Below are positions 16,811 through 25,424 of a DNA stretch of 64,000 nucleotides, piece by piece. Source of the stretch: Amycolatopsis lexingtonensis (GTDB lineage: Bacteria; Actinomycetota; Actinomycetes; Mycobacteriales; Pseudonocardiaceae); NCBI RefSeq assembly GCF_014873755.1, contig NZ_JADBEG010000001.1, forward strand, positions 6,608,501-6,672,500, in the 5' to 3' direction. The notes below the pieces were generated by a model that saw nothing but the letters and a program-made list of their open reading frames with translations, searched no databases and was not told the origin of the DNA. Each line of letters starts with the position of its first letter. Position 1 is the first letter of the stretch. A program made the translations under genes and the position numbers.

Positions 16811-17524
16811 ATGACCCAGCCGCCGGACCAGCCGCAGCCGCGGTGGCAGCCGCAGCCGCAGCCGAACCAGCCCGCCTGGCAGCCCGAGCAGCAGGCGACC
16901 GGCCCGCACGCCGGGCAGTGGCAGCAGCAGCACGCCGACCCGGGCTCGGGTTCCTACACGGGCCCGTGGAACCAGGGGCCGCAGCCCGGCACGACGGGGT
17001 CGTTCTCGGGGCCGTGGCAGCCGGGTCCGCCGGCTCCGTGGCAGCCGCCGTCCCAGCCGACGCCGCAGCAGCCTGGCACGCCCGGTGGCGGGTGGCCCGC
17101 GCAACCCGCCCCGGGACAGCCGGGCCAGCCGGGTCAGCAGTACGGCGGCGGGTTCCAGCCGACGCAGTACGGCGGGCTGGGCGCGTTCGCCGCGGAACCG
17201 GCGAAGAAGCCGAAGTCCAAGAAGCCGTTGCTGATCGCGGGCGCGGCCGTCCTGGTGCTCGTCGTCGGCGGCGGAGCGGCGTGGCTGCTGGGCGCGTTCC
17301 GCGGGGACGTCCTCGAGCAACAGTCCCTTCAGGACGGTGTGGTCAAGGTCCTCAACGAGAACTACGGCGAGCCGGACGTGAAGGACGCGCAGTGCCCGGC
17401 GAACGAAGCCGCCCAGAACGGGACGACCTTCGACTGCACCGTCACGATCGGCGGGCAGGCGAAGAAGGTGACCGTGCGGGTGCTCAACGACCGGCCGGAG
17501 TACGAGGTCGGCGCCCCGCACTGA
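16811..17524 (+). CDS. DUF4333-type membrane protein with Pro/Gln-rich cytoplasmic region
   Basis: This 237-residue protein has a long Pro/Gln/Gly-rich N-terminal half, one transmembrane segment (LLIAGAAVLVLVVGGGAAW, about residues 140-160) and a small external domain. That domain contains two Cys (DAQCPANE and TFDCTVTIGGQ), which matches DUF4333. The fold is common in actinobacterial envelope proteins. Its role is not known. It ends at a strong hairpin before the convergent WXG100 gene. Confidence 0.78.
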   Translation: MTQPPDQPQPRWQPQPQPNQPAWQPEQQATGPHAGQWQQQHADPGSGSYTGPWNQGPQPGTTGSFSGPWQPGPPAPWQPPSQPTPQQPGTPGGGWPAQPAPGQPGQPGQQYGGGFQPTQYGGLGAFAAEPAKKPKSKKPLLIAGAAVLVLVVGGGAAWLLGAFRGDVLEQQSLQDGVVKVLNENYGEPDVKDAQCPANEAAQNGTTFDCTVTIGGQAKKVTVRVLNDRPEYEVGAPH

Positions 17525-17548
17525 GTTTTTCCTGCCCCACAACGGAAA

Positions 17549-17583
17549 ACGGCGGGCCCCGCACCGGAGTGCGGGCCCGCCGT
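17549..17583. terminator. Hairpin between convergent genes
   Basis: ACGGCGGGCCCCGCAC pairs with GTGCGGGCCCGCCGT around a CGGA loop, with one bulged C. It lies between the stop of the DUF4333-type gene and that of the WXG100 gene and can serve both. Confidence 0.8.
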
Positions 17584-17602
17584 GGTTTCCGGGGCTAGCG
17601 GC

Positions 17603-17896
17603 TCAGAACAGGCCCTCGACGGCCTTGTCCGTGCTCTGGTAGCCGTCGGCGATCTGCGGCAGGGCGGCGGCGATCTGCGCCAGAACCTGCTTCAGGTCCT
17701 CGAACTTCTGGTCCCAGTTGCGCTGGGCCTGGTCGTACTGGTCCTTCGCGGCACCGGTCCAGGTGGTGACCAGCGGCTTGAGGTCGTCCTTCAGGCGGTC
17801 GAACGCCTGCTGCAGCTCGTTGCCGGTGGTGCTGCAGTCTTCGGCGGCCGCGTGGATGGTGGCGTAATTGACGACAATGCCGGCGCCATCAGGCAT
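17603..17896 (-). CDS. WXG100 family ESX-4 substrate (EsxT/EsxU-type)
   Basis: This 97-residue helical-hairpin protein has the turn motif Trp-Thr-Gly (TTWTGAAKDQYDQ) near residue 46. A Tyr-x-x-x-Asp export signal (YQSTD) lies near the C-terminus. It has an AAAAGGAGC ribosome site and follows a second WXG100 gene by 53 bases. The pair sits where M. tuberculosis has esxT-esxU, next to rplM-rpsI. The two proteins probably form a heterodimer exported by the EccC motor encoded upstream. Confidence 0.9.
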   Translation of the reverse strand: MPDGAGIVVNYATIHAAAEDCSTTGNELQQAFDRLKDDLKPLVTTWTGAAKDQYDQAQRNWDQKFEDLKQVLAQIAAALPQIADGYQSTDKAVEGLF

Positions 17897-17949
17897 GGTG
17901 TGCTCCTTTTGAGAATGCGGAAGTCAGGTGGTCTGGGTGAACGGGTGGG

Positions 17950-18270
17950 TCAGCCGAGCCGGTCGAAGCCGCGGTTGACGGCCTGCATGATCTCCTGCTG
18001 CTGCTGCTCGGAGCGCTCGTACTTCGAGCCGGCTTCCTTGAGCAGCTCCGCGATCTTCTGCAGGGCCTGGTTCATGCCGCGGGCGTCCTCGTCGAAGCGC
18101 TGCATGACGTGGTCGAACGCCTTCTGGGCCTCACCCTGCCAGCCGGCGCGGGTGGCCTCGATGCGGTCGCGCAGCGTGGAGAGGTTGGCGTCCATGCCGG
18201 CGCGCACCTCGGTGACGCGGCCTTCGGCCTCGGTGAACTGAGCCGGTGTTCCCTGGAATCCGACAGTCAT
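17950..18270 (-). CDS. WXG100 family ESX-4 substrate, partner of the downstream WXG100 protein
   Basis: This 106-residue protein has the bend ATRAGWQGEAQKAF near residue 44 and the export-like signal Tyr-Glu-Arg-Ser-Glu (YERSE) near residue 84. It lacks a signal peptide. It is first of the two esx genes. The 254-bp gap before it, down to the preceding gene's stop, is the likely promoter region. Confidence 0.9.
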   Translation of the reverse strand: MTVGFQGTPAQFTEAEGRVTEVRAGMDANLSTLRDRIEATRAGWQGEAQKAFDHVMQRFDEDARGMNQALQKIAELLKEAGSKYERSEQQQQEIMQAVNRGFDRLG

Positions 18271-18524
18271 GCCGGAACCCCCTTCGCAAGATTGATGATC
18301 GTCCGTACCAGGCTTGTTCGTTGTACGGCCCTACGACGCAGACATTGCCATGCCCGGTTCCCCCTTGTCGTGCTTTGCCCGCAAGTAGTTGCTTGCGTTA
18401 ACGCTCGCCGCGGGAACCGATCGCCACGGGTATTCGAGCGGCGCCACGGCCCGGCGACGCGTCACCCGAAAATGTGTTCTCCACCAGCGGAGTTAGCACA
18501 CGCACAGCGACCGTCGGCGCGCTC

Positions 18525-18872
18525 TCACTGATCGCGTTTCATGATTCGCATCTGGGAAAAGTCTTCGTCTTCGTCACCCGATCGAGGGGAGCGGGCCGGA
18601 GGTTGCGAAAGCGAAGGAACCGGATCGGGAACCACCGGGACGGCCAGCCCGCGGGCGCGGCGGAACCGTTCGGCGGCGGCGCGCAGCGCACCGGGCGTCG
18701 GGTCGCCGGACTTCGCCCCGCGGCCGCTGCGCTTGAGCAGCTCGGCGTTTTCGCTCCGGCGCCGCTGGCTGCGCGCCTTCGCGTTCCCCGCGACGCGACG
18801 GGCGTGCGTCACCGCGTCCTGCCCGATCCGCTTGAAGGACGCCGCGGCGCTTTCGAATTCTTCGGACGGCAC
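18525..18872 (-). CDS. Small basic ESX-4 locus protein with DEDEDFS tail
   Basis: This 115-residue protein starts at the GTG at 18872, behind an AGGAGG ribosome site seven bases away and 14 bases after the Hsp70-like gene. Residues 1-75 are basic and helical (RSQRRRSENAELLKRSGRG). A Pro-rich linker follows, and the end is SGDEDEDFSQMRIMKRDQ. The acidic-Phe-Ser tail resembles that of the protein at 6899-7375. I do not recognise the family. Its place in the eccC / Hsp70-like operon suggests a role in type VII secretion. Confidence 0.75.
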   Translation of the reverse strand: MPSEEFESAAASFKRIGQDAVTHARRVAGNAKARSQRRRSENAELLKRSGRGAKSGDPTPGALRAAAERFRRARGLAVPVVPDPVPSLSQPPARSPRSGDEDEDFSQMRIMKRDQ

Positions 18873-18886
18873 CGCGTGCCCTCCTC

Positions 18887-20869
18887 TCAGTTGAGGATTT
18901 CGACCGTGGACACGGCTTGCGTGCACGCGACGGCCACCCGGTCCCGCAACTGCGCCGTCGCGTACTGGCAGCCGATGTGCACCCGCACCTTGCCCTTCGC
19001 CACGACGTACCAGTCGACCTGGAGATCCGGCCGGCCCGGTTTGCTTTCGTGGTAACCGATCACGGTCCGGCCGGCGTAGGACAGGCTCGGGGTGAACGCG
19101 CTCCAGCGGTCGGTGTCGGCGTCCGCGCTGCGCTTGAGCTCGTCGACCAGCTTCTGCGGATCGGCGGTCGCGTCGTAGTCCATCACGTATTCCTGCGCGA
19201 CCAGCAGGTCGTTGCCGTCGCGGGATTCCTGCGGGTGGATCACGACCTGCCGGTCGGCGACCCGGTCGTCGGTCTGGACCCAGTCCCCCGGCGCGACGAA
19301 CTTGAAGTCGTACTGCGAGAGCGTGCGGCCGCTCGCGGCGTCGTCCCCGGAGCTCTTGAACACGAAGAAGCCGGCGACGACGAGCGCGGCCACGACGACC
19401 ACCGCGATCCCGGCGACACCCCACAGCTTCCGCTTGCTCTTCGCCGCCGGTTCCGGCGCGGGACGGCCGGGACTTGACGGCGGGCCGGGCTGCCCGGCGG
19501 GCGGGGTCCACGGGCGCGCCGCCGGCTGGCCGCGCGGCGGCGACGGCGGGGGCACCGGGCGGTTCGGGAACCCGCCCGGGGCGGGCGGGGTGCGCGGCGG
19601 GGCCGGGCGCGGGGCGACGTCGCCGGGCCGGACGACCTCCGTGCGCTGCGCCGACGGGCTGTGCGCGCCGCCCGGGACGGCGCCGAGCCGCGCCATCGTT
19701 TCGCCGGGGAGGGCGCCGGTGCGGTCCGGGTCCACCAGCACCGCCCGCAACGCGCCGCGCGCCACCACGGTTTCGGGCTGGTCGAGGCTCGTCGGCACGA
19801 CGCCGGTGCGCTCGTGCACCAGCCGCGAGATCATCGGGATCCGGCTCGACCCGCCGACCAGGAAAATCGCTGTGAGCTGCTTCGGGCGCAGTCCCGCGTC
19901 ACCGATCGCCGCGACCGTCAGCTCGACCGCGCGGCCCAGCGGCGCGGCGATCAGCCGCTCCAGGTCCTCGCGGGTGACGTGGGCGTCGGCGAACGGCGGT
20001 GGCATCGGCACGTCCGTGTAGGCGTGCCGCGAAAGGGTTTCCTTCGCGCCCCGGACGTCCTGGCGCAGCACGCGACGGCGGCGCCGGTCGACCATTTCGC
20101 GCCCTTCGACGAGCTGGCGCCACGCGTCCGGGTCCGCGGCGGACACCAGCGAGCCGACGTGCTCCAGCAGTGCCTGGTCGATGTCCGCGCCGCCGAACCC
20201 GGGGTCGCCGCGGGTGGCGAGGACCTGGAACCCGCCGCGCTGCGGCCGGCCGGCGCGGTCCCGCGCGGTCTCCGGCGGCAGCCGCCGGACCACGCTGACG
20301 TCCACCGTGCCGCCGCCGAGGTCCAGCACCGCGAGCGCGTCGCCGGGGCGGCCGCTGAACTCGACGGTGCGGTCGTTCGTCACGTCCTGCGGCGCGAACG
20401 TCGCCGCGTGGTAGACCGCCGCCGCGACCGGCTCCGGCACCAGCGCGACCTCGCGCGCCAGCCCGCCCGCCGCCTGCCGCAGCAGCCGGGTGCGGATCGC
20501 GCCCCAGTCCGCGGGGTGGGTCAGCACCAGCAGGTCGACCTCGGCTTCGCCGGCGAGCCGGCGCGCCTCGGCCACCGCGCGCCCCAGGACGGCGTGCACG
20601 ACGTCGGTCACCCGCAGCACGCTGTCCCCGAGCAGCAGCTCGCCTTCGTCGATCCGCCGCTTCGGGTTCGGCTCGTACCGCGACGGGTCGACCGCCGCCT
20701 GCCGCTCGGCCTCCTGGCCGACGAACAACGTGCCGTCCGCGGCCGCGAACACCGCCGAGGACATCAGCGGCTGGCCGTCGATCACCACGACCTGCGGCTC
20801 GCGCCCGTTCACCGAGGCGACGACGCAGGTGCTCGATGTCCCGAAGTCCACCGCAACCCGGACCGTCAC
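18887..20869 (-). CDS. Hsp70-like type VII secretion-associated membrane protein (Rv3446c type)
   Basis: This 660-residue protein joins an N-terminal Hsp70/actin ATPase fold to a secretion-associated domain. The ATPase (about 1-390) shows VDFGTSSTCVV, LDLGGGTVDVSVV and LVGGSSRIPMI. A Pro-rich linker follows, then one transmembrane helix (IAVVVVAALVVAGFFVF, near residue 490) and a C-terminal extracellular domain with two Cys. No classical substrate-binding domain is seen. The layout and position match Rv3446c of the ESX-4 locus. It lies between eccC and a small acidic-tailed protein gene on one strand, so it is probably part of the ESX-4 apparatus. Confidence 0.85.
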   Translation of the reverse strand: MTVRVAVDFGTSSTCVVASVNGREPQVVVIDGQPLMSSAVFAAADGTLFVGQEAERQAAVDPSRYEPNPKRRIDEGELLLGDSVLRVTDVVHAVLGRAVAEARRLAGEAEVDLLVLTHPADWGAIRTRLLRQAAGGLAREVALVPEPVAAAVYHAATFAPQDVTNDRTVEFSGRPGDALAVLDLGGGTVDVSVVRRLPPETARDRAGRPQRGGFQVLATRGDPGFGGADIDQALLEHVGSLVSAADPDAWRQLVEGREMVDRRRRRVLRQDVRGAKETLSRHAYTDVPMPPPFADAHVTREDLERLIAAPLGRAVELTVAAIGDAGLRPKQLTAIFLVGGSSRIPMISRLVHERTGVVPTSLDQPETVVARGALRAVLVDPDRTGALPGETMARLGAVPGGAHSPSAQRTEVVRPGDVAPRPAPPRTPPAPGGFPNRPVPPPSPPRGQPAARPWTPPAGQPGPPSSPGRPAPEPAAKSKRKLWGVAGIAVVVVAALVVAGFFVFKSSGDDAASGRTLSQYDFKFVAPGDWVQTDDRVADRQVVIHPQESRDGNDLLVAQEYVMDYDATADPQKLVDELKRSADADTDRWSAFTPSLSYAGRTVIGYHESKPGRPDLQVDWYVVAKGKVRVHIGCQYATAQLRDRVAVACTQAVSTVEILN

Positions 20870-20972
20870 CAGCAGCTCCCGCAGTACTTGTCGCGTTCCC
20901 CCGCACCCCGCCGTCGGGGCGCCCCCACGGGGAGGAACCTACCCCCCGCCGTGAGGCGCCCCGCCGTCGTGC

Positions 20973-23900
20973 CTAGTCGGGCTGGATCCACGACACCTGG
21001 ATCAGCTGCTTGCCGTTCTTCCGGGTCAGCAGGTTGCCTCGGCCGGGCGGCATCGCGCTCGGCTTGATGTTGCCGACCAGCGCGCCCTCGTCGCGGGAAC
21101 CGTTCATCACCATGCCCGGCGCCGCGATCTCCTTGAGCTTGCCGATGATCGGGTCGTACATCGCCTTCGACGCACCACCGGTGCGCCGCACGACCACCAG
21201 GTGCAGGCCGACGTCCTTGGCCTGCGGCAGGAAGTCGGAGATCTTCCGCAGCGGGTTGGCCGTCGACGTGGCCACCAGGTCGTAGTCGTCGACCAGGATG
21301 AACAGCTCCGGGCCCTTCCACCACGAGCGGGTCTTCAGCTGTTCCTGGGTGACGTCCGGGCCCGGCAGGCGCCGCGTCATCGAGTTGAAGACGTCGCCGA
21401 CCATGCTCTCCAGCTGGTTCGCCGACACCGCATACCCGAGCAGCGCGTCGCCCTGCACGAAGCCGAGCATCGTGCGCCGGTAGTCCACCAGCAGGATCAG
21501 CGCTTCCTGCGAGGTGTAGCGCTCCGAGATGCCCCGGGCGATCTGCCGCAGCAGGTTCGTCTTGCCCGACTCGCCGTCCGCGAACGCGTAGAAGTGCGGC
21601 TCGGCGTTGAAGTCGAGGTAGATCGGCTGCAGGTCTTCTTCGTTGACGCCGATCGGGACGAGCTTGGAGTCCCGCGCGGTGTCGAGCTTGAGCACGTCTT
21701 CGTAGGTGATCATCTCCGGCAGCAGGCGGACCTGCGGCGCGACCCGGCCGCGCCAGGCGCCCTTGATCTTCGCCACCGCATCCGCCACCCCGGCCGCGAT
21801 CGTCTCCGGGTCGCTGGACCCGTCGATGCGCGGGAGACCGCCCAGCATGTGCAGCTTCTCCCGGGTCAGGCCCCGGCCCGGCCGCCCGGCCGGGATGTTC
21901 ACCGCGACCCGGCGGTCGATGTCCGACTCGGTCGGGTCACCGAGGCGCAGCTCGAACCGGGTGCCCAGCATGTCCTTGATCGCCGGGCGGATGTCCGCCC
22001 ACCGGTTCGCCGCCACGATCACGTGCACCCCGTAGGACAGACCCTGCGTGGCCAGCCGGGTGATCGTGGTTTCCAGCTCTTCGAAGTCATCCCGCAACGC
22101 CCGCCAGTTGTCCACGACGAGGAACGCGTCGCCGAACGGGTCCTGGTCCGGGCGGATCTCGCCGCGGCGCTTGCGGTTGCGGAACTCGGTCATCGAGTCG
22201 ATACCCATCGCCCCGAACCGGCCCTCCCGCTCGGTGAGCAGGGTGGTCAGCTCGGCCACGATCCGCCGCGCCTTGTCCGGCTCGCGCCGGGCCACCGCGA
22301 CGCCACCGACGTGCGGCAGGTCGGCCAGACCGGTCAGCGTGCCACCACCGAGGTCGAGGCAGTAGAACTGCGCTTCCTCGGGGGTGTGCGTGAGCGCCAT
22401 CGACATGATCAGCGTCCGCAGCATCGTCGACTTGCCCGACTGCGGGCCGCCGACGATCACGCCGTGCCCGGCCGCGCCGGAGAAGTCCGCCCACAGCGGG
22501 TCGCGCCGCTGCTCGTACGGCCGGTCGATGATGCCCAGCGGCACCTGCAGCCGTCCGTTGCCGAAGAAGCCGACCGGGGACAGGCCGCGGTCGTCGGTCG
22601 GGTTCAGGTTCGGCAGCAGCGTGTCGAGCGAGTTGGGGTCCTTCAGCGGCGGCAGCCACACCTCGTGCGCCGGCGGGCCCTGCCCGACCAGCCGCGAGAC
22701 GATGACGTCCAGCTCCGAGGGTTCGACCGCTTCTTCGGACTGCCGCTGTTCTTCCTTGGGGGCTTCCTCGATGAACTGCGGCTCCGGCTCCTTCGGCAGT
22801 TCCACGAAGTCCGGGACGAACAGCTGCGGCCGCTTGTCGGCGCGGACCACGGTCGCCGCCGGGCCCGCCGCCTTGAGGCCGGCCGGCCGGTACGGGCCCG
22901 AGACGTAGGAGGCCTTGAACCGCACCAGCGTCGAGGTGTCGTACTTCAGGTAGCCACCACCGGGGACCGACGGCAGCTCGAACGCGTCCGGCACGCCGAT
23001 CGCGGCGCGGGATTCCGCCGCCGAGAACGTCTTGAGGCCGATCCGGTACGACAGGTGCGAGTCCAGGCCGCGCAGCTTGCCTTCCTCGAGGCGCTGCGAG
23101 GCGAGCAGCATGTGCATCTGCAGCGACCGGCCCAGCCGGCCGATGGCGACGAACAGGTCGATGAAGTCCGGCTTCGCCGACAGCAGCTCGGAGAACTCGT
23201 CACAGACGATGAACAGCGCGGGCAGCGGGTCGAGGTCGGCGCCGTTTTCGCGGGCTTTCTCGTACTCCCAGACGTTTTTGAAGTTACCGCCGTTCTTCAG
23301 CGCTTCCTGGCGCCGGTTCATCTCGCCGGCCAGCGCGTCCTTCATCCGGTCGACCAGCGTGACCTCGTCGGCGAGGTTGGTGATGACCGCGGAGACGTGC
23401 GGGGCCTTGTCCAGGCCCATGAACGTCGCGCCACCCTTGAAGTCGACGAGGACGAAGTTGAGCGTGCTCGACGAGTGCGTGGCCAGCAGACCCAGCACCA
23501 GCGTGCGGAGGAACTCGGACTTACCGGAACCGGTCGCGCCGATGCACAGGCCGTGCGGGCCCATGCCCTCGGCGGCGGCTTCCTTGATGTCGAGCTCCAC
23601 CGGCTGGCCGTACTCCCCGACCCCGAACGGGACGCGGTAGCGGTCGCGGATCGGCCGGGGCCGCCACGCCTGCTGGACGTCGAAGGTCATCGGGTCGCCC
23701 GGGATGCCGAGCAGTTCCAGCAGCGAGGGGTTGGACAGCAGCGGCTCTTCGTCGCCGACGTCCTGCCCCGCCGCGCCACCGACGCGGTAGGGCGAGATGA
23801 GCCGGGCCAGCGACTCGGTCTCCACCAGGCTGAGGGTGTCGGGGCGGCCGAACCACTCGACACCGCCGGCGCTGCGGGCGCCGAGCCGGTCGGCCTCCAC

Positions 23901-24986
23901 GACCAGCCGCAGGCCGCGGCGGGCGGCGAGGTTGCCGAGCGAGTCGGACAGGTCGATCAGCGTGACGCCGACCAGGCCCTCTTCGAGGACGATCTGCTCT
24001 TCGCGGGTCACTTCGGCGTCGTCGATGATGATGACGACGTGCGGCTGGTCCGGCGCCGGCGTGGCGTTGCGGGAGAAGCGCTGGCGGTCACGGAGTTCTT
24101 CGTCGAGCCAGTTTTCGATCTGGGCCAGCGAACCGGCCATCATGCGGAGCTGGCCGATGCCGTCCGACAGGGTCGGGTGCTGGGCGTGCGGCAGCCACTT
24201 CGCCCACTCCCACTCCTCCTTCGCGCGGCCCGCGGTGGCGACCGCGACCAGCACGTCGTCGGGGCTGTGGAAGGTGACCATCTGCGCGAGCATCGCGCGG
24301 GTCAGGCCGCGGGTCAGCGCCCGGTCGCCCTGCATGCTCACCGCGGCGAACCCGCGGAGGGTGATCTGGGTGGGCAGGTCCGGCACGATCGAGTGCGCGC
24401 GCACGAACCGGCGCAGCGCGAGGGTGGCGATCGGCTCCAGCTCGTCGACCGGCCCGGTCTGCGGCGGGACCAGCCGCGTCGCGAGGCGGTGCGAACTGCG
24501 GCCCACGCGCAGGTGCAGGAAGTCCTGGTCGTTCTGGCGGCGTTCCCACATCCGGCGGCTGGCGGCCAGCGACCACAGCGACTGCGGGTCGGGGTGCACC
24601 CACTCGAGCGCGGCGCGCTGGTCGACCATCGCCTCACGCGCGCGGTCACGCATCTGGCCCAGGTAGCGGAGGTAGTCCTTGCGGTCTTCGTCCATCTCGG
24701 CGCGCTTGGCGCCGCCGCCCTTGCCACCGCCGCCGGCCATCATCCCGAGCGTGCCGACGACCATCATGCCGCCCATGGCCATCATCATCGGGTTCCGGTT
24801 GCTGGCCTGGAACATGAAGACCATCATCCCGAGCGACGCGACGATCATCACGACCGGCAGCGCCTTCATCACGATGTTCCCGGGGATGACCCGGGGCACC
24901 TCGGGCGGCGGCTCGAGGTGCACCTCACCGCCCGGTGGGCGCGGTGCCGCCAGCCGCGGCGACTTCTTGAACTGCAGCGTGCTCAT
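20973..24986 (-). CDS. eccC: Type VII secretion ATPase EccC (ESX-4 type, unsplit)
   Basis: EccC is the FtsK/SpoIIIE-type motor of the ESX machine. The ATG at 24986 (MSTLQFKKSPRLAAPRPPGG) was chosen because the longer frame starts inside its GAGGGG ribosome site. The 1337 residues include two N-terminal transmembrane segments (about 40-85). Three ATPase domains follow, with Walker A loops GATGSGKSE (near 481), GGPQSGKST (near 844) and GESGKT (near 1131). A Walker B segment LFIVCDEFSELL is in the first domain. The gene is unsplit, as in ESX-4. It is divergent from eccD across a 438-bp gap. Confidence 0.96.
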   Translation of the reverse strand: MSTLQFKKSPRLAAPRPPGGEVHLEPPPEVPRVIPGNIVMKALPVVMIVASLGMMVFMFQASNRNPMMMAMGGMMVVGTLGMMAGGGGKGGGAKRAEMDEDRKDYLRYLGQMRDRAREAMVDQRAALEWVHPDPQSLWSLAASRRMWERRQNDQDFLHLRVGRSSHRLATRLVPPQTGPVDELEPIATLALRRFVRAHSIVPDLPTQITLRGFAAVSMQGDRALTRGLTRAMLAQMVTFHSPDDVLVAVATAGRAKEEWEWAKWLPHAQHPTLSDGIGQLRMMAGSLAQIENWLDEELRDRQRFSRNATPAPDQPHVVIIIDDAEVTREEQIVLEEGLVGVTLIDLSDSLGNLAARRGLRLVVEADRLGARSAGGVEWFGRPDTLSLVETESLARLISPYRVGGAAGQDVGDEEPLLSNPSLLELLGIPGDPMTFDVQQAWRPRPIRDRYRVPFGVGEYGQPVELDIKEAAAEGMGPHGLCIGATGSGKSEFLRTLVLGLLATHSSSTLNFVLVDFKGGATFMGLDKAPHVSAVITNLADEVTLVDRMKDALAGEMNRRQEALKNGGNFKNVWEYEKARENGADLDPLPALFIVCDEFSELLSAKPDFIDLFVAIGRLGRSLQMHMLLASQRLEEGKLRGLDSHLSYRIGLKTFSAAESRAAIGVPDAFELPSVPGGGYLKYDTSTLVRFKASYVSGPYRPAGLKAAGPAATVVRADKRPQLFVPDFVELPKEPEPQFIEEAPKEEQRQSEEAVEPSELDVIVSRLVGQGPPAHEVWLPPLKDPNSLDTLLPNLNPTDDRGLSPVGFFGNGRLQVPLGIIDRPYEQRRDPLWADFSGAAGHGVIVGGPQSGKSTMLRTLIMSMALTHTPEEAQFYCLDLGGGTLTGLADLPHVGGVAVARREPDKARRIVAELTTLLTEREGRFGAMGIDSMTEFRNRKRRGEIRPDQDPFGDAFLVVDNWRALRDDFEELETTITRLATQGLSYGVHVIVAANRWADIRPAIKDMLGTRFELRLGDPTESDIDRRVAVNIPAGRPGRGLTREKLHMLGGLPRIDGSSDPETIAAGVADAVAKIKGAWRGRVAPQVRLLPEMITYEDVLKLDTARDSKLVPIGVNEEDLQPIYLDFNAEPHFYAFADGESGKTNLLRQIARGISERYTSQEALILLVDYRRTMLGFVQGDALLGYAVSANQLESMVGDVFNSMTRRLPGPDVTQEQLKTRSWWKGPELFILVDDYDLVATSTANPLRKISDFLPQAKDVGLHLVVVRRTGGASKAMYDPIIGKLKEIAAPGMVMNGSRDEGALVGNIKPSAMPPGRGNLLTRKNGKQLIQVSWIQPD

Positions 24987-25424
24987 CGAAGGACCCCTCA
25001 TTCAAACTCGACGATGGCTGCCACCGCTTGGTGCGCAAGGTGCGCGAACAACCTATCGAACGTGCTGGCGGAATTCCGGCGGATGCCGCAACCGCTCCCG
25101 ACCTCGCCCCGCGAGTGTACGGCCCGGCACCGACAGTAATCCCACCTCGCGGCCGCCGACCTGCGGATGACGGTGAACGGGGCGTCCACGCCCTCCGGAT
25201 CCCGACCTGGCTCGACTATGCCCTCCGCGGCGTCCTGAATGAGTCATTCAGGTCTTCGGAGGTCCTGAATGACTCATTCAAGACGCCGGAGGAGCCGTCA
25301 CCGGGCCGGGCCACCGGTGACCTGAGCTGGGCTCGACGGTGAATTTCGGACGTTCGATGATGCCGGTGCCGGGGTTCGGTATAAGTTCCCCCGGGAGCAG
25401 TCTCAACCGAGCGGGGGCAGTGCA
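24987..25424. other. Divergent intergenic region eccC / eccD
   Basis: This 438-bp gap separates divergent ESX-4 genes and must contain both promoters. It holds the palindrome pair at 25229-25287. I could not pick out convincing -35/-10 elements. The upstream part (25010-25220) contains short frames on both strands but no gene with a supporting ribosome site. Confidence 0.6.
25229..25287. repeat. Paired TGAATGA-S-TCATTCA palindromes (unit 1)
   Basis: Two 15-bp palindromes lie at 25236-25250 (TGAATGAGTCATTCA) and 25266-25280 (TGAATGACTCATTCA), 30 bases apart start to start. GGCGTC and GACGCC flank the pair, so the 59-base unit is nearly symmetric as a whole. The same unit appears twice near 59 kb with the same 30-base spacing. 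Confidence 0.85.

Noticed and set aside
21201..25139. A plus-strand frame of about 1300 codons opposite eccC.
   Set aside because: It mirrors the EccC codons and lacks any recognisable motif; EccC with three Walker A loops on the other strand is clearly real.
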